From: Arthrobacter sp. OAP107
GTDB taxonomy: Bacteria; Actinomycetota; Actinomycetes; Actinomycetales; Micrococcaceae
Direction: 5' to 3'
Assembly (NCBI RefSeq): GCF_040546765.1
Contig: NZ_JBEPOK010000001.1
Span: 4,030,001-4,094,000 of the forward strand
DNA length: 64,000 bases
Positions 35,537 to 42,324 of this stretch are shown here, piece after piece. The notes beneath the pieces are model-generated. The model saw only the letters and a program-made list of their open reading frames with translations, was not told where the DNA came from and ran no database searches. How positions within the stretch are numbered: the stretch's first letter is position 1; each line of letters begins with the position of its first letter. Made by a program: the position numbers and the translations under genes.

Positions 35537-36145
35537 ATGCAGCTGACAGACCCGGCATCAGGCCTCCGCACGGACACCCAGCGCAGCAGGTCCCTCCTGA
35601 TCAGCGCCGCGGGGACACTGTTCGGGGCGGGGACAGCGGCGTCGATGGCCGACGTTGCTGCCTGCGCGGGCATTTCCACCGCCACCGCCTACCGGCACTT
35701 TGCCTCGGTTGACGAGGTGCTCGCGGCCTACCGCTTTGAGGTGGGCCGCGAGCTGCTGGAGTTCAGCCTGGCGCAGGAGACGCGCGGCCAGGAGCTGCTG
35801 GAGTCGGTCTGCCGAAAATGGATCGAGCTGGTGGTCCAGCACGGCGGCTCGATGATCCACACGCGCTCGGCCGAGGGCTATCTTGCACGCGTGCGCCAGG
35901 GTGCCTACTACCTGACGGTGCAGTCGGAGGCGCTGCGGCGTCCCCTCGACGAGGTCACCCGGGAGCTGGGCACCCCCCAGCAGGACGAGACTGCCCTGTT
36001 CCTGTGGAACGTCTTCTTCGACCCCCGCGAAATCTTCGACCTCATCCACAGCATGGACCTGACCCCCGAACAGGCCTCCGGCCGCCTGGTGCGGACCTTC
36101 ACCGCCGCACTGCGCGGATGGATGCCGGCCCAGGACCTAAGCTAG
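35537..36145 (+). CDS. TetR family regulator 1
   Basis: The 202-residue protein has an N-terminal TetR HTH (about 14-60, with STATAYRHFASVDEVLAAYR) and an all-helical ligand domain. It begins 11 bases after the aminotransferase stop. It is closely similar to the next gene: both carry STATAYRHFASV, GAYYLTVQ and FDPREI. The pair probably arose by tandem duplication and is a candidate for binding the TTTCTCAT sites. Confidence 0.85.
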   Translation: MQLTDPASGLRTDTQRSRSLLISAAGTLFGAGTAASMADVAACAGISTATAYRHFASVDEVLAAYRFEVGRELLEFSLAQETRGQELLESVCRKWIELVVQHGGSMIHTRSAEGYLARVRQGAYYLTVQSEALRRPLDEVTRELGTPQQDETALFLWNVFFDPREIFDLIHSMDLTPEQASGRLVRTFTAALRGWMPAQDLS

Positions 36146-36173
36146 GTGGGTAGTAACGAAAGGGTGCCGATCC

Positions 36174-36824
36174 ATGCGTAGTGACACACAGCGCAACCGC
36201 CGACAGCTCGTTAAGGCTGCCGGCCAGCTGTTCGCAGCCCGGCGCGGTCCGATCAACATGTCGGACATCGCCAAGCACGCCGAAATCTCCACGGCGACCG
36301 CATACCGGCACTTTGCCTCGGTTGAGGAAGTTTTGGCCGAGTACCGCTTTGGCGTTGGCGAAAAGCTCCGCGACTTCAGCCTCAAGCAGGAATCGACCGG
36401 GCTCGAACTTCTCGAAGCTGTCAGCCGCAAGTGGGTGGACCTCGTCACCCGTCATGGCGGCGCAATGCTCTACACCCGTTCAGGCGAGGGATACCTGGCC
36501 CGCCTGCGCAAAGGCGCCTACTACCTCACCGTCCAGGCCGACGCACTGGAGCGGCCGTTGCGGGAGGCATGCGACGAGCTCGGCCTCGAACCGCTCGGCG
36601 ACGAGGCCATGTTCCTGTGGAACATCCTCTTCGACCCCCGCGAAATACTTGACCTGATCCAGACTGTGGGTCTGACCAAGGACCAGGCCACCGTCCGGCT
36701 CATCGCCGCGCTCAAGGGCGCCATGGCCGGGTGGAACGAGGACCGGTCGCGCGGGGAAGGCTCGGCGGCTCTTGCCGGTGCGGAGGCCGCGCCTGCCGCC
36801 GATCCGGGCCAGGCCGCCAGTTAG
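36174..36824 (+). CDS. TetR family regulator 2, paralogue of regulator 1
   Basis: The 216-residue protein has the TetR HTH (about 6-52, ISTATAYRHFASVEEVLAEYR) and a ligand domain matching the preceding TetR throughout, plus a C-terminal Ala-rich tail of about 25 residues. Start ATG 36174 lies 28 bases after the first TetR gene. Its TAG stop interlocks with the TAA of the convergent gene (36821-36824). Paralogues may bind the same operators with different ligands or form heterodimers. Confidence 0.85.
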   Translation: MRSDTQRNRRQLVKAAGQLFAARRGPINMSDIAKHAEISTATAYRHFASVEEVLAEYRFGVGEKLRDFSLKQESTGLELLEAVSRKWVDLVTRHGGAMLYTRSGEGYLARLRKGAYYLTVQADALERPLREACDELGLEPLGDEAMFLWNILFDPREILDLIQTVGLTKDQATVRLIAALKGAMAGWNEDRSRGEGSAALAGAEAAPAADPGQAAS

Positions 36825-37375
36825 GATCCCAGCCGGAACGCCTGTGCCCGCAGGCCCGTTCCGCGCGTAAGTTCACGCAGCCGATCGGCGGTGACGGCCG
36901 TCAGCGCGGCGATCCGGAAGATGTCCATCTCCCCGCTGCGAAGGACCTGTACGACGTCGGCACGCAACTGCCGCTCAGCACTTTCCTTCTCCTCGATCAC
37001 CCTTTGCAGCTGCTCCGCGAGAGCGACGAGACCGGCAACGTGCTGCTCGCGTGAGAGGCCGGGAATGTAGGACTCGGAGAAGGCCCTGCCCGTCTTCTTT
37101 ACCTCGGTGATCTTCAGGCCGGTTGCGGCGGCAACGGCGGCCGCGGGCACTCCGCCGGCCACGGCTGCCGCCACAGCCTCGTTCCGCCGGCTCAGCAGCG
37201 CGCGGATCAGACTTTGGCGGTGTGCCCGGGCGGCCTTTTCCTGGCTCAGCCTGCGCTCCAGGTCCCGGTCGTCACCAGATGACGCGGCCCGGGCTGAGTC
37301 AGCCCGGACCTGTGAGGCGTTGATGCGTGGCTGAGCGACGCGACGCCGCGGCCGGGCATCAGGAATGTACGTCAC
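36821..37375 (-). CDS. Helical protein with two HTH-like segments, unrecognised
   Basis: The 184-residue product is highly charged and almost fully helical, with a coiled-coil-like stretch (about 35-60). Two HTH-like segments are visible: VPAAAVAAATGLKITEVKKTGR (start near 77) and a second near 150-170 (FRIAALTAVTADRLREL). I chose GTG 37375, which overlaps the end of the upstream 71-codon gene by 17 bases. It ends in a stop interlocked with the second TetR gene. It may be a DNA-binding protein; I do not recognise a family. Confidence 0.6.
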   Translation of the reverse strand: MTYIPDARPRRRVAQPRINASQVRADSARAASSGDDRDLERRLSQEKAARAHRQSLIRALLSRRNEAVAAAVAGGVPAAAVAAATGLKITEVKKTGRAFSESYIPGLSREQHVAGLVALAEQLQRVIEEKESAERQLRADVVQVLRSGEMDIFRIAALTAVTADRLRELTRGTGLRAQAFRLGS

Positions 37376-37574
37376 GGCGCTGCAGGCCCCCAATCAGTTC
37401 CCATTCCGCTGCCCGGTTCCGGAAGGCCGGCATCATGCTTCCCTCGAGGAAACGGCAGACAGTGTCGTGCGCACCGACGGGCGCCCACTCGCCGCTGACC
37501 GGGCAGTGGGTTCCCGTCGTGGCGGTGACGGTGCGGACGTGCGTGCTGATTACCTGACCGATGGTGCGCAGCAT
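37359..37574 (-). CDS. Small protein with CPxSGxW motif
   Basis: This 71-residue product has the central pattern CPVSGEW...G-S-M-M-P...W-E-L. AGGAG lies seven bases before the ATG, and the ATG overlaps the stop of the IdnD-like gene by one base (TGATG). Both points support a real gene in the IdnO-IdnD operon. No family is assigned; the conserved-looking Cys, Gly, Trp and Pro pattern suggests a small beta domain. Confidence 0.6.
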   Translation of the reverse strand: MLRTIGQVISTHVRTVTATTGTHCPVSGEWAPVGAHDTVCRFLEGSMMPAFRNRAAEWELIGGLQRRDVHS

Positions 37575-38716
37575 CAGATTGCTCCTGTGGCTGTGTCGGG
37601 TGTGGACGGGCCAGAGGTGGGGGTGCCGGGGGTGAAGGAGATCAGGACCTTGCCGGAGCGGCGTGCGTCCTTGGCGGTGTTGAAGGCCTCGAGCGCCTCG
37701 CCGAACGGGTACTCGTGGGTGATCACCGGATCCACGAACAGGCTTCCGTCGGCGAGTGCACCGAGGACCTCATCCATTTCGGCGTTGAAGCGGAAGGAGC
37801 CGAGGAGGTCCAGTTCGCGGGTGATGGCGAGCGAGATGGCCACCGGCTGCGCGCCGCTGGGAAGCAGTCCCACCATCACCACCTTGCCGCCGCGCATCGT
37901 TCCCCGGATGGCCGAATCCAGCCCGCGGTGGTTCCCGGACGACTCCACGGTGACATCGGCCTCAACGGCGGCGATAGCATCGGCGTCGGATGCCAGGATG
38001 GTGCCGGTGGCACCCACCAGGCGCGCGCGCTGTAGCGGTTCCTCATGGACGTCGACGGCGATAATCTCCGACGCGCCCGCACGCTTGAGTACGGCGACGG
38101 CCAGGCATCCGATCGGACCGCTGCCGATCACCAGTGCGCGTTTGCCGCGGACGTCCCCGGCACGGGCCACGGCGTGCCAGGCGACGCTGGCCGGCTCTGC
38201 CAACGCGGCCGCACGCAGCGTGAGCCCTTCGGGCAGGGGCCGGAACATCCGCGTGGGCAGGGCGGCATACTGGCTGAAGGCACCCTGCGTGTGCGGATAC
38301 CGGGCCGCGCTGCCGAGATAGGTGCATCCCGGGGACAGGTTGGGTCGGTCCTGCGGATAGCGGGCACCGGTGCCGCCCGGTGTCGCAGGGTGGACCGCCA
38401 CCCGGGTACCCACGGCCGGGCCGGAGCCGTCCGCCGCCGCCTGCGTTACGGTGCCCACGACCTCATGTCCGAGGACGAGCGGTTCGCGAAGGACGGATTC
38501 GCCGGCGGCGCCGTGGAGCCAGTAGTGAAGGTCGGAACCACAAATGCCGCCGTAGGCGATCCGGATCACGGCCTCCTCGCTTCGCGGCTCCGCGGGCTTG
38601 ATTGGATCCAGGCGCAGGTCCTCCACGCCGTGAACCACCAGCGCTGCGCTGTGTTGCTCCGGGGCTGCGCCTGCTTCTCGGGCTCCGCCGGGCATCGTAA
38701 TGCTGAGTTCAGTCAC
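37574..38716 (-). CDS. Zinc-type alcohol dehydrogenase, L-idonate 5-dehydrogenase-like
   Basis: The 380-residue protein is a medium-chain dehydrogenase with catalytic-zinc motif GGICGSDLHYW (about 57-67), GHEVVG (about 83-88) and NAD-binding VIGSGPIGCLA (about 196-206). It resembles IdnD: the HYWLHGAAGE segment matches and the structural-zinc Cys cluster is absent, replaced by PNLSPGCTYLGS. Start is GTG 38716, one base after the SDR stop region. Paired with the IdnO-like SDR, it could convert L-idonate to 5-ketogluconate. Confidence 0.82.
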   Translation of the reverse strand: MTELSITMPGGAREAGAAPEQHSAALVVHGVEDLRLDPIKPAEPRSEEAVIRIAYGGICGSDLHYWLHGAAGESVLREPLVLGHEVVGTVTQAAADGSGPAVGTRVAVHPATPGGTGARYPQDRPNLSPGCTYLGSAARYPHTQGAFSQYAALPTRMFRPLPEGLTLRAAALAEPASVAWHAVARAGDVRGKRALVIGSGPIGCLAVAVLKRAGASEIIAVDVHEEPLQRARLVGATGTILASDADAIAAVEADVTVESSGNHRGLDSAIRGTMRGGKVVMVGLLPSGAQPVAISLAITRELDLLGSFRFNAEMDEVLGALADGSLFVDPVITHEYPFGEALEAFNTAKDARRSGKVLISFTPGTPTSGPSTPDTATGAI

Positions 38717-38717
38717 G

Positions 38718-39494
38718 TCAGACCACCGCCGTCATTCCGCCATCGATGAAGATGGTCTGGCCGTTGACGTATGCGGAAGCATCCGAGGCGAGCCACTGCA
38801 CGGGCCCCATCAGGTCCTGCACTGTCCCCCACCGGCCGGCGGGCGTGCGCTTGCAGATCCAGGAGTTGAACTCCGGGTCGTCCACCAGGGCCTGGGTCAT
38901 CTCGGTATGGATGTAGCCGGGTGCCACGGCGTTGATCTGGAGGCCGGCGGCAGCCCATTCGGCCGTCATGGCGCGGGTCAGATTTCGCAGGCCGCCCTTG
39001 GCCGCCGTGTATGCGCCGATGGTGGGACGAGCGAGGTCGGACTGCACGGAGCCGATGTTGACGATCTTGCCCCGGGCACGCGGCAGCATCCTCCGCGCGG
39101 CTTCCCGGCCCACAAGGAAGGCGCTCGTCAGGTCGGTCGAGATCACCCGGTTCCAGTCTTCGACGGCGAGCTCCAGCAGCGGGACGCGGTGCTGGATCCC
39201 GGCGTTGTTGACCAGGATATCCAGCTCGCCCAGATTCTCCTCAATGTGCGCGATACCCTGCGCCACGGATTCCTCGTCCGTCACGTCGAAAGCCACGGCC
39301 TCCACCCGGTCCTCCCCGAATCGTTCGGCGAACACCTTGCGGGTCAGCTCCAAACGGTGCGGGTCGTAACCGTGCAGCACCACGCTTGCGCCGGCGGAGG
39401 CCAGACCGTCCGCCAAGGCCAGGCCGATGCCCCGCGAGGAGCCGGTGACCAAGGCACGACGCCCCGTTAGATCAAAGGGTGTGGGGGTGTTCAT
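38718..39494 (-). CDS. SDR, gluconate 5-dehydrogenase (IdnO)-like
   Basis: The 258-residue classical SDR has TGSSRGIG (about 17-24), NNAGIQHR (about 96-103), catalytic Ser in NIGSVQSD and YTAAK (about 162-166). The PFDLTGRRALVTG start and NAGIQHR resemble IdnO/Gno. ATG 39494 follows AAGGAAG. It is first in an operon with the IdnD-like gene and two small unknown genes, behind a promoter carrying site D. The pair would link L-idonate, 5-ketogluconate and gluconate. Confidence 0.85.
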   Translation of the reverse strand: MNTPTPFDLTGRRALVTGSSRGIGLALADGLASAGASVVLHGYDPHRLELTRKVFAERFGEDRVEAVAFDVTDEESVAQGIAHIEENLGELDILVNNAGIQHRVPLLELAVEDWNRVISTDLTSAFLVGREAARRMLPRARGKIVNIGSVQSDLARPTIGAYTAAKGGLRNLTRAMTAEWAAAGLQINAVAPGYIHTEMTQALVDDPEFNSWICKRTPAGRWGTVQDLMGPVQWLASDASAYVNGQTIFIDGGMTAVV

Positions 39495-39588
39495 CTGCGC
39501 TTCCTTCATCCCTGCATGATGATGCGCCGCGCGTCTCCGCAGCGGCGCAATTGGTTCCTTCCCAGCGTAGGTGCCTGTCACGCTTAAA

Positions 39589-39606
39589 ACAAGAATAATT
39601 TCTCAT
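39589..39606. promoter_or_regulatory. Regulon element, site D (IdnO operon promoter)
   Basis: ACAAGAATAATTTCTCAT matches the site C palindrome at 14 of 18 positions; the TTTCTCAT half is intact. It lies 95 bases upstream of the IdnO-like start, linking this operon to the RraA/Pxp-like cluster. Confidence 0.55.
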
Positions 39607-39670
39607 TTGAGCTGAAATTCTTATCGACTGGAGACACACGTGGTTTGCGGAAGAGCAGTGGGCGGGGTCC

Positions 39671-39736
39671 CCCAACTGACTCGCAGTTGTTGTCGTTTTG
39701 AGGGCCCATAACGACAACAACTGCGAGTCAGTTGGG
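39671..39736. repeat. Dispersed long palindrome, copy 2
   Basis: A perfect 27-bp stem (39671-39697 with 39710-39736) around loop TTGAGGGCCCAT; identical to copy 1 apart from one extra outer pair. It sits between the IdnO operon promoter and the TM2 terminator. Confidence 0.9.
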
Positions 39737-39750
39737 TGTGGGCGAGATGC

Positions 39751-39797
39751 AAAAAGCCCCGCGGACCGGACGTTGTGCCGGTCCCGCGGGGCCTTCA
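39751..39797 (-). terminator. Rho-independent terminator of the TM2 gene
   Basis: On the minus strand, GGCCCCGCGGGACCGG pairs with CCGGTCCGCGGGGC (one bulge) and is followed by five T, 16 bases after the TM2 gene stop. Confidence 0.85.
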
Positions 39798-39812
39798 CTT
39801 CGTAGGAGAACG

Positions 39813-40889
39813 CTACTTCGGCGCGATGGTCCAGTCGCCGTCGGAGTTCACCTGGACGAAGCCGGGGTTGAGCGCCACGGTGCCGCTGTAGTCGCCGATC
39901 TTGTTGACGGCGAGCTGGGGAACCTCGCTGGCGAAGCCCTGCACCACGAAGTTGCTCTCGCCCTTGTTGGTGATGGCTGCCTTGTTGCTGGCCACGTCCC
40001 AGTACAGGACCTTGTCGCCGTGGCCGCTGACCTTGTCCGTGGACGAGGGCACGCTGTCGATGTCCTCGATCTTGAGCGTCCAGGCGGAGTCGGCGCTGAT
40101 GTTGAATTCGGTGGTGGGGGTGCCGGCGCTGGTGTCGACCAGGTGCGAACCGGCGTAGGCGCCGGTGGTGTTGACCAGCAGGATCTCGGCGCCGTTGGTT
40201 TCCAGGGCGGTATTGCCCGTGCAGGCCTTGCACGTGAACGTGACCACGGCCGGAAGACCCTTGAGGTCAACCGTCTTGACGGCGTCGCCCGTGCCCGTGA
40301 GCGTCTTGGCCTCGAGGTGCGGCCGGTCCTCCCCGGCGGCTGCTTCCTCGGTGCTTTCCGGCGCCGAGGAACCAGCGGCGCCCTCCTGCGTGACGGGCGC
40401 CGCGGAGATGATCGGCGGGGTGGCGGCCTGCCGGACAAGAGCGGCAGTGGCAATTCCAACGAAGACGCCGATCACTAGGCTGACCACCAAATAAGCCACC
40501 GTGACCACAACGGCCACCTTCCTGTGCTGCGCATACCCTGCCAGCGGCCGGCGGTTCTTGTCCGTCTGTTTCCCTGCCAGCGTGATGATCAGGTCCACGA
40601 GCGACCACCAGCCCAGGCCACCCAGCGTCAGCAGCTTGGCGATGCCCGTGCCGACTTTGCCGAGGTAGAAGCGGTCCACGCCCAAGGTGCCCAGGAGCAG
40701 CGAGAACAGCCAGGTGGCCACGAAGGATTTCTGCGGTTCCGCCCCATACTGCCCCGGGAAGGCCCCGTACTGCCCCGGATACGCCTGCCCAGCGTTCTGC
40801 CCGTCCAACAACTGCCCGTTTGCATACTGCGGCGCGCCGTAGGTGGTGTAGTCGGAGGGCGGCGGCGGGGTTGGGCCGGGGTGGCTCAT
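39813..40889 (-). CDS. TM2 domain membrane protein with C-terminal beta domain
   Basis: The 358-residue protein has a Pro/Gly/Tyr/Gln-rich N-terminus (about 1-52, repeated YPGQYG/FPGQYG), a TM2 domain (about 55-110, ATWLFSLLLGTLGVDRFYLGKVGTG), a third hydrophobic helix (about 125-150), an acidic linker and an extracytoplasmic beta-rich domain (about 205-358) with a Cys pair in TCKACTG. GAAAGGA precedes the ATG. TM2 proteins are of uncertain function; the C-terminal domain resembles domains fused to TM2 in other actinobacteria. Confidence 0.78.
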   Translation of the reverse strand: MSHPGPTPPPPSDYTTYGAPQYANGQLLDGQNAGQAYPGQYGAFPGQYGAEPQKSFVATWLFSLLLGTLGVDRFYLGKVGTGIAKLLTLGGLGWWSLVDLIITLAGKQTDKNRRPLAGYAQHRKVAVVVTVAYLVVSLVIGVFVGIATAALVRQAATPPIISAAPVTQEGAAGSSAPESTEEAAAGEDRPHLEAKTLTGTGDAVKTVDLKGLPAVVTFTCKACTGNTALETNGAEILLVNTTGAYAGSHLVDTSAGTPTTEFNISADSAWTLKIEDIDSVPSSTDKVSGHGDKVLYWDVASNKAAITNKGESNFVVQGFASEVPQLAVNKIGDYSGTVALNPGFVQVNSDGDWTIAPK

Positions 40890-40955
40890 TGCAGTCCTTT
40901 CAGGGCAGGCGACGGCAGGGGTCGCCGAGGTGGCGGAGGAAGAAAGAGGTGGGCA

Positions 40956-41003
40956 GTGCGGAAAGGGGGTGGTGCGGAAAGGGGGTGGTGCGGAAAGGGG
41001 GTG
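40956..41003. repeat. Three tandem 16-bp purine-rich repeats
   Basis: GTGCGGAAAGGGGGTG occurs three times without interruption, 67 bases upstream of the TM2 gene start. The purine-rich strand is the one shown. It may affect the TM2 promoter or be a simple replication-slippage product. Confidence 0.85.
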
Positions 41004-41173
41004 GCACATGGCTTCAGAAAGCCCGTTTGCTTAAGGCTTTATGGCTTGCACATATGCTGCTGTCCCCCAGTTTGACGCTTTGGCGTCACCGCCCCCTGAA
41101 GGGATGATACAGGGCTTCCGGATGGCATCCGGGGACGCCACGGCGCGTCCCGGACGACGCGCCGCAAAGACGT

Positions 41174-41215
41174 ACGACGACGGCGGCCGCCGCCCGCCGT
41201 CGTCGTCCTTTTGTT
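41174..41215. terminator. Hairpin terminator after the SnoaL-like gene
   Basis: ACGACGACGGCGG and CCGCCGTCGTCGT form a perfect 13-bp stem 34 bases beyond the SnoaL-like stop; CTTTTGTTT follows on the plus side and TCTTTG on the minus side. Confidence 0.7.
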
Positions 41216-41239
41216 TCGTGTGCAGTCAGCTAAGCCGGC

Positions 41240-41656
41240 CTATTTTGGCACCGCCCCGATCTGCTGCATGAGGCTCAGTGTGTCCGTCGATCCCCAGTGC
41301 TCGGCCACCTTCCCGTCCTGCACACGGATGATGTCGATACCCGAAAATTCCACCGACTTGCCGGTGGCCGGGACTCCCGCAAAGTCGCCCTGGTGTGTTC
41401 CGGTCAGAATCACGTGCACTGCCTCGAGGTCCCCGTCGGCAAGCGCCGGCTCGCTGGTCTTCACCGCGAGGTCCGGAAAAGCGGTCCGGACCGCATTGAC
41501 GTAGAACTTTACTCCCTCCTTGCCCGGGGGCTGGCCGGGGAATCCCTCCTCATGGTCGACGACGTCGTCCGCCACCATCTCGTCGATGATCGCCAGGTTT
41601 CCGCCCGTCAGCACCTCGTCGTAAAAACGCTTGATCAGTCCGTTTCCGCCAGCCAT
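41240..41656 (-). CDS. SnoaL-like / NTF2-fold protein
   Basis: The 138-residue protein has the SnoaL ester-cyclase-like pattern: LIKRFYDEVLTGGNLAIIDEMVADDVVDH near the N-terminus (start near 7), FPDLAV, and a C-terminal FSGIDIIRVQDGKVAEHW. AAGGAGACGGAG precedes the ATG. These small alpha+beta barrels bind hydrophobic ligands or act as cyclases or isomerases; no biosynthetic cluster is nearby, so the role is unknown. Confidence 0.8.
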   Translation of the reverse strand: MAGGNGLIKRFYDEVLTGGNLAIIDEMVADDVVDHEEGFPGQPPGKEGVKFYVNAVRTAFPDLAVKTSEPALADGDLEAVHVILTGTHQGDFAGVPATGKSVEFSGIDIIRVQDGKVAEHWGSTDTLSLMQQIGAVPK

Positions 41657-41838
41657 CTCCGTCTCCTTTGAGATTGGGCTGTATATGGCAGTTGCATTGT
41701 CCTCCTGCCGATTTGCGCCTTCAATGGTCAGTTGCTTCCCGAATTCGGCAGCCACCCGGACGGTCCTTCCGGGCCGGGAAGGTCCAAAATAGGCTTAGGG
41801 GACACGCCAAGGAAGAACCAGCAACAAAGAGGTTTGTC

Positions 41839-42132
41839 ATGGCCGGATACTTTGAAATTACCGATGCCCCGGATGGCGGATTCCGCGTCAGGCTCCTGGA
41901 CGGGACGGGAAGCCTGGTGGCAGTCTCGGTGAAATACCCCACCAAGGAAGCCGCCGTCGCCGGAATTTCCTGGACCAGGGAGGTGGCCGGGACCGGCCTC
42001 ATCCGCGACATGAGCCGGGGCGGCCACGGGGAGATCATCATCCCCAAGTCCAGGGTCGCCCACGCGACCACGCGGATCCACTCCCACACCCGGTTCCAGA
42101 CCAATACGGCCAGAGGGGTCCACTCCCGCTGA
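41839..42132 (+). CDS. DUF1508 (YegP-like) protein
   Basis: The 97-residue protein has a DUF1508 domain (FEITDAPDGGFRVRLLDGTG near 5-24; Y-P-T-K-E-A-A-V-A-G-I near 33-43). AAAGAGG precedes the ATG at 41839. The C-terminal 25 residues are His/Arg/Thr-rich (HATTRIHSHTRFQ). Function of the family is not settled; it is often stress-associated. Confidence 0.75.
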   Translation: MAGYFEITDAPDGGFRVRLLDGTGSLVAVSVKYPTKEAAVAGISWTREVAGTGLIRDMSRGGHGEIIIPKSRVAHATTRIHSHTRFQTNTARGVHSR

Positions 42133-42180
42133 CAGTCCGACCTGCCGGCTGACTGGCGGGACATGGGACATGACGGCGGG

Positions 42181-42269
42181 CGGGCCTCGCACTAGGGCCC
42201 GGGCTCGCCCTGGGGCCGGGCCTCGCACTAGGGCCCGGGCTCGCCCTGGGGCCGGGCCTCGCACTAGGG
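42181..42269. repeat. 36-bp tandem repeat, about 2.5 copies
   Basis: A 36-base GC-rich unit beginning CGGGCCTCGCACTAGGG occurs at 42181, 42217 and partially at 42253, without mismatches. It lies 56 bases upstream of recQ and contains GGGCCCGGGC, able to fold. Likely replication-slippage product. Confidence 0.85.
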
Positions 42270-42324
42270 TGGGTTCCACGGCTGAAGACACCCGGCCTTG
42301 GAACGCCCCTAGGGAGCCGCCACC

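Larger units (their letters stand above)
39495..39812. other. Intergenic region with regulon site D, palindrome 2 and a terminator
   Basis: This 318-base gap holds the IdnO promoter element (39589-39606), the second long palindrome (39671-39736) and the TM2 terminator (39751-39797). No coding potential is seen. Confidence 0.7.
40890..41239. other. Intergenic region upstream of the TM2 gene
   Basis: The 350-base gap contains three 16-bp direct repeats (40956-41003) and the hairpin at 41174-41206. The remainder shows no convincing gene. Confidence 0.6.
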
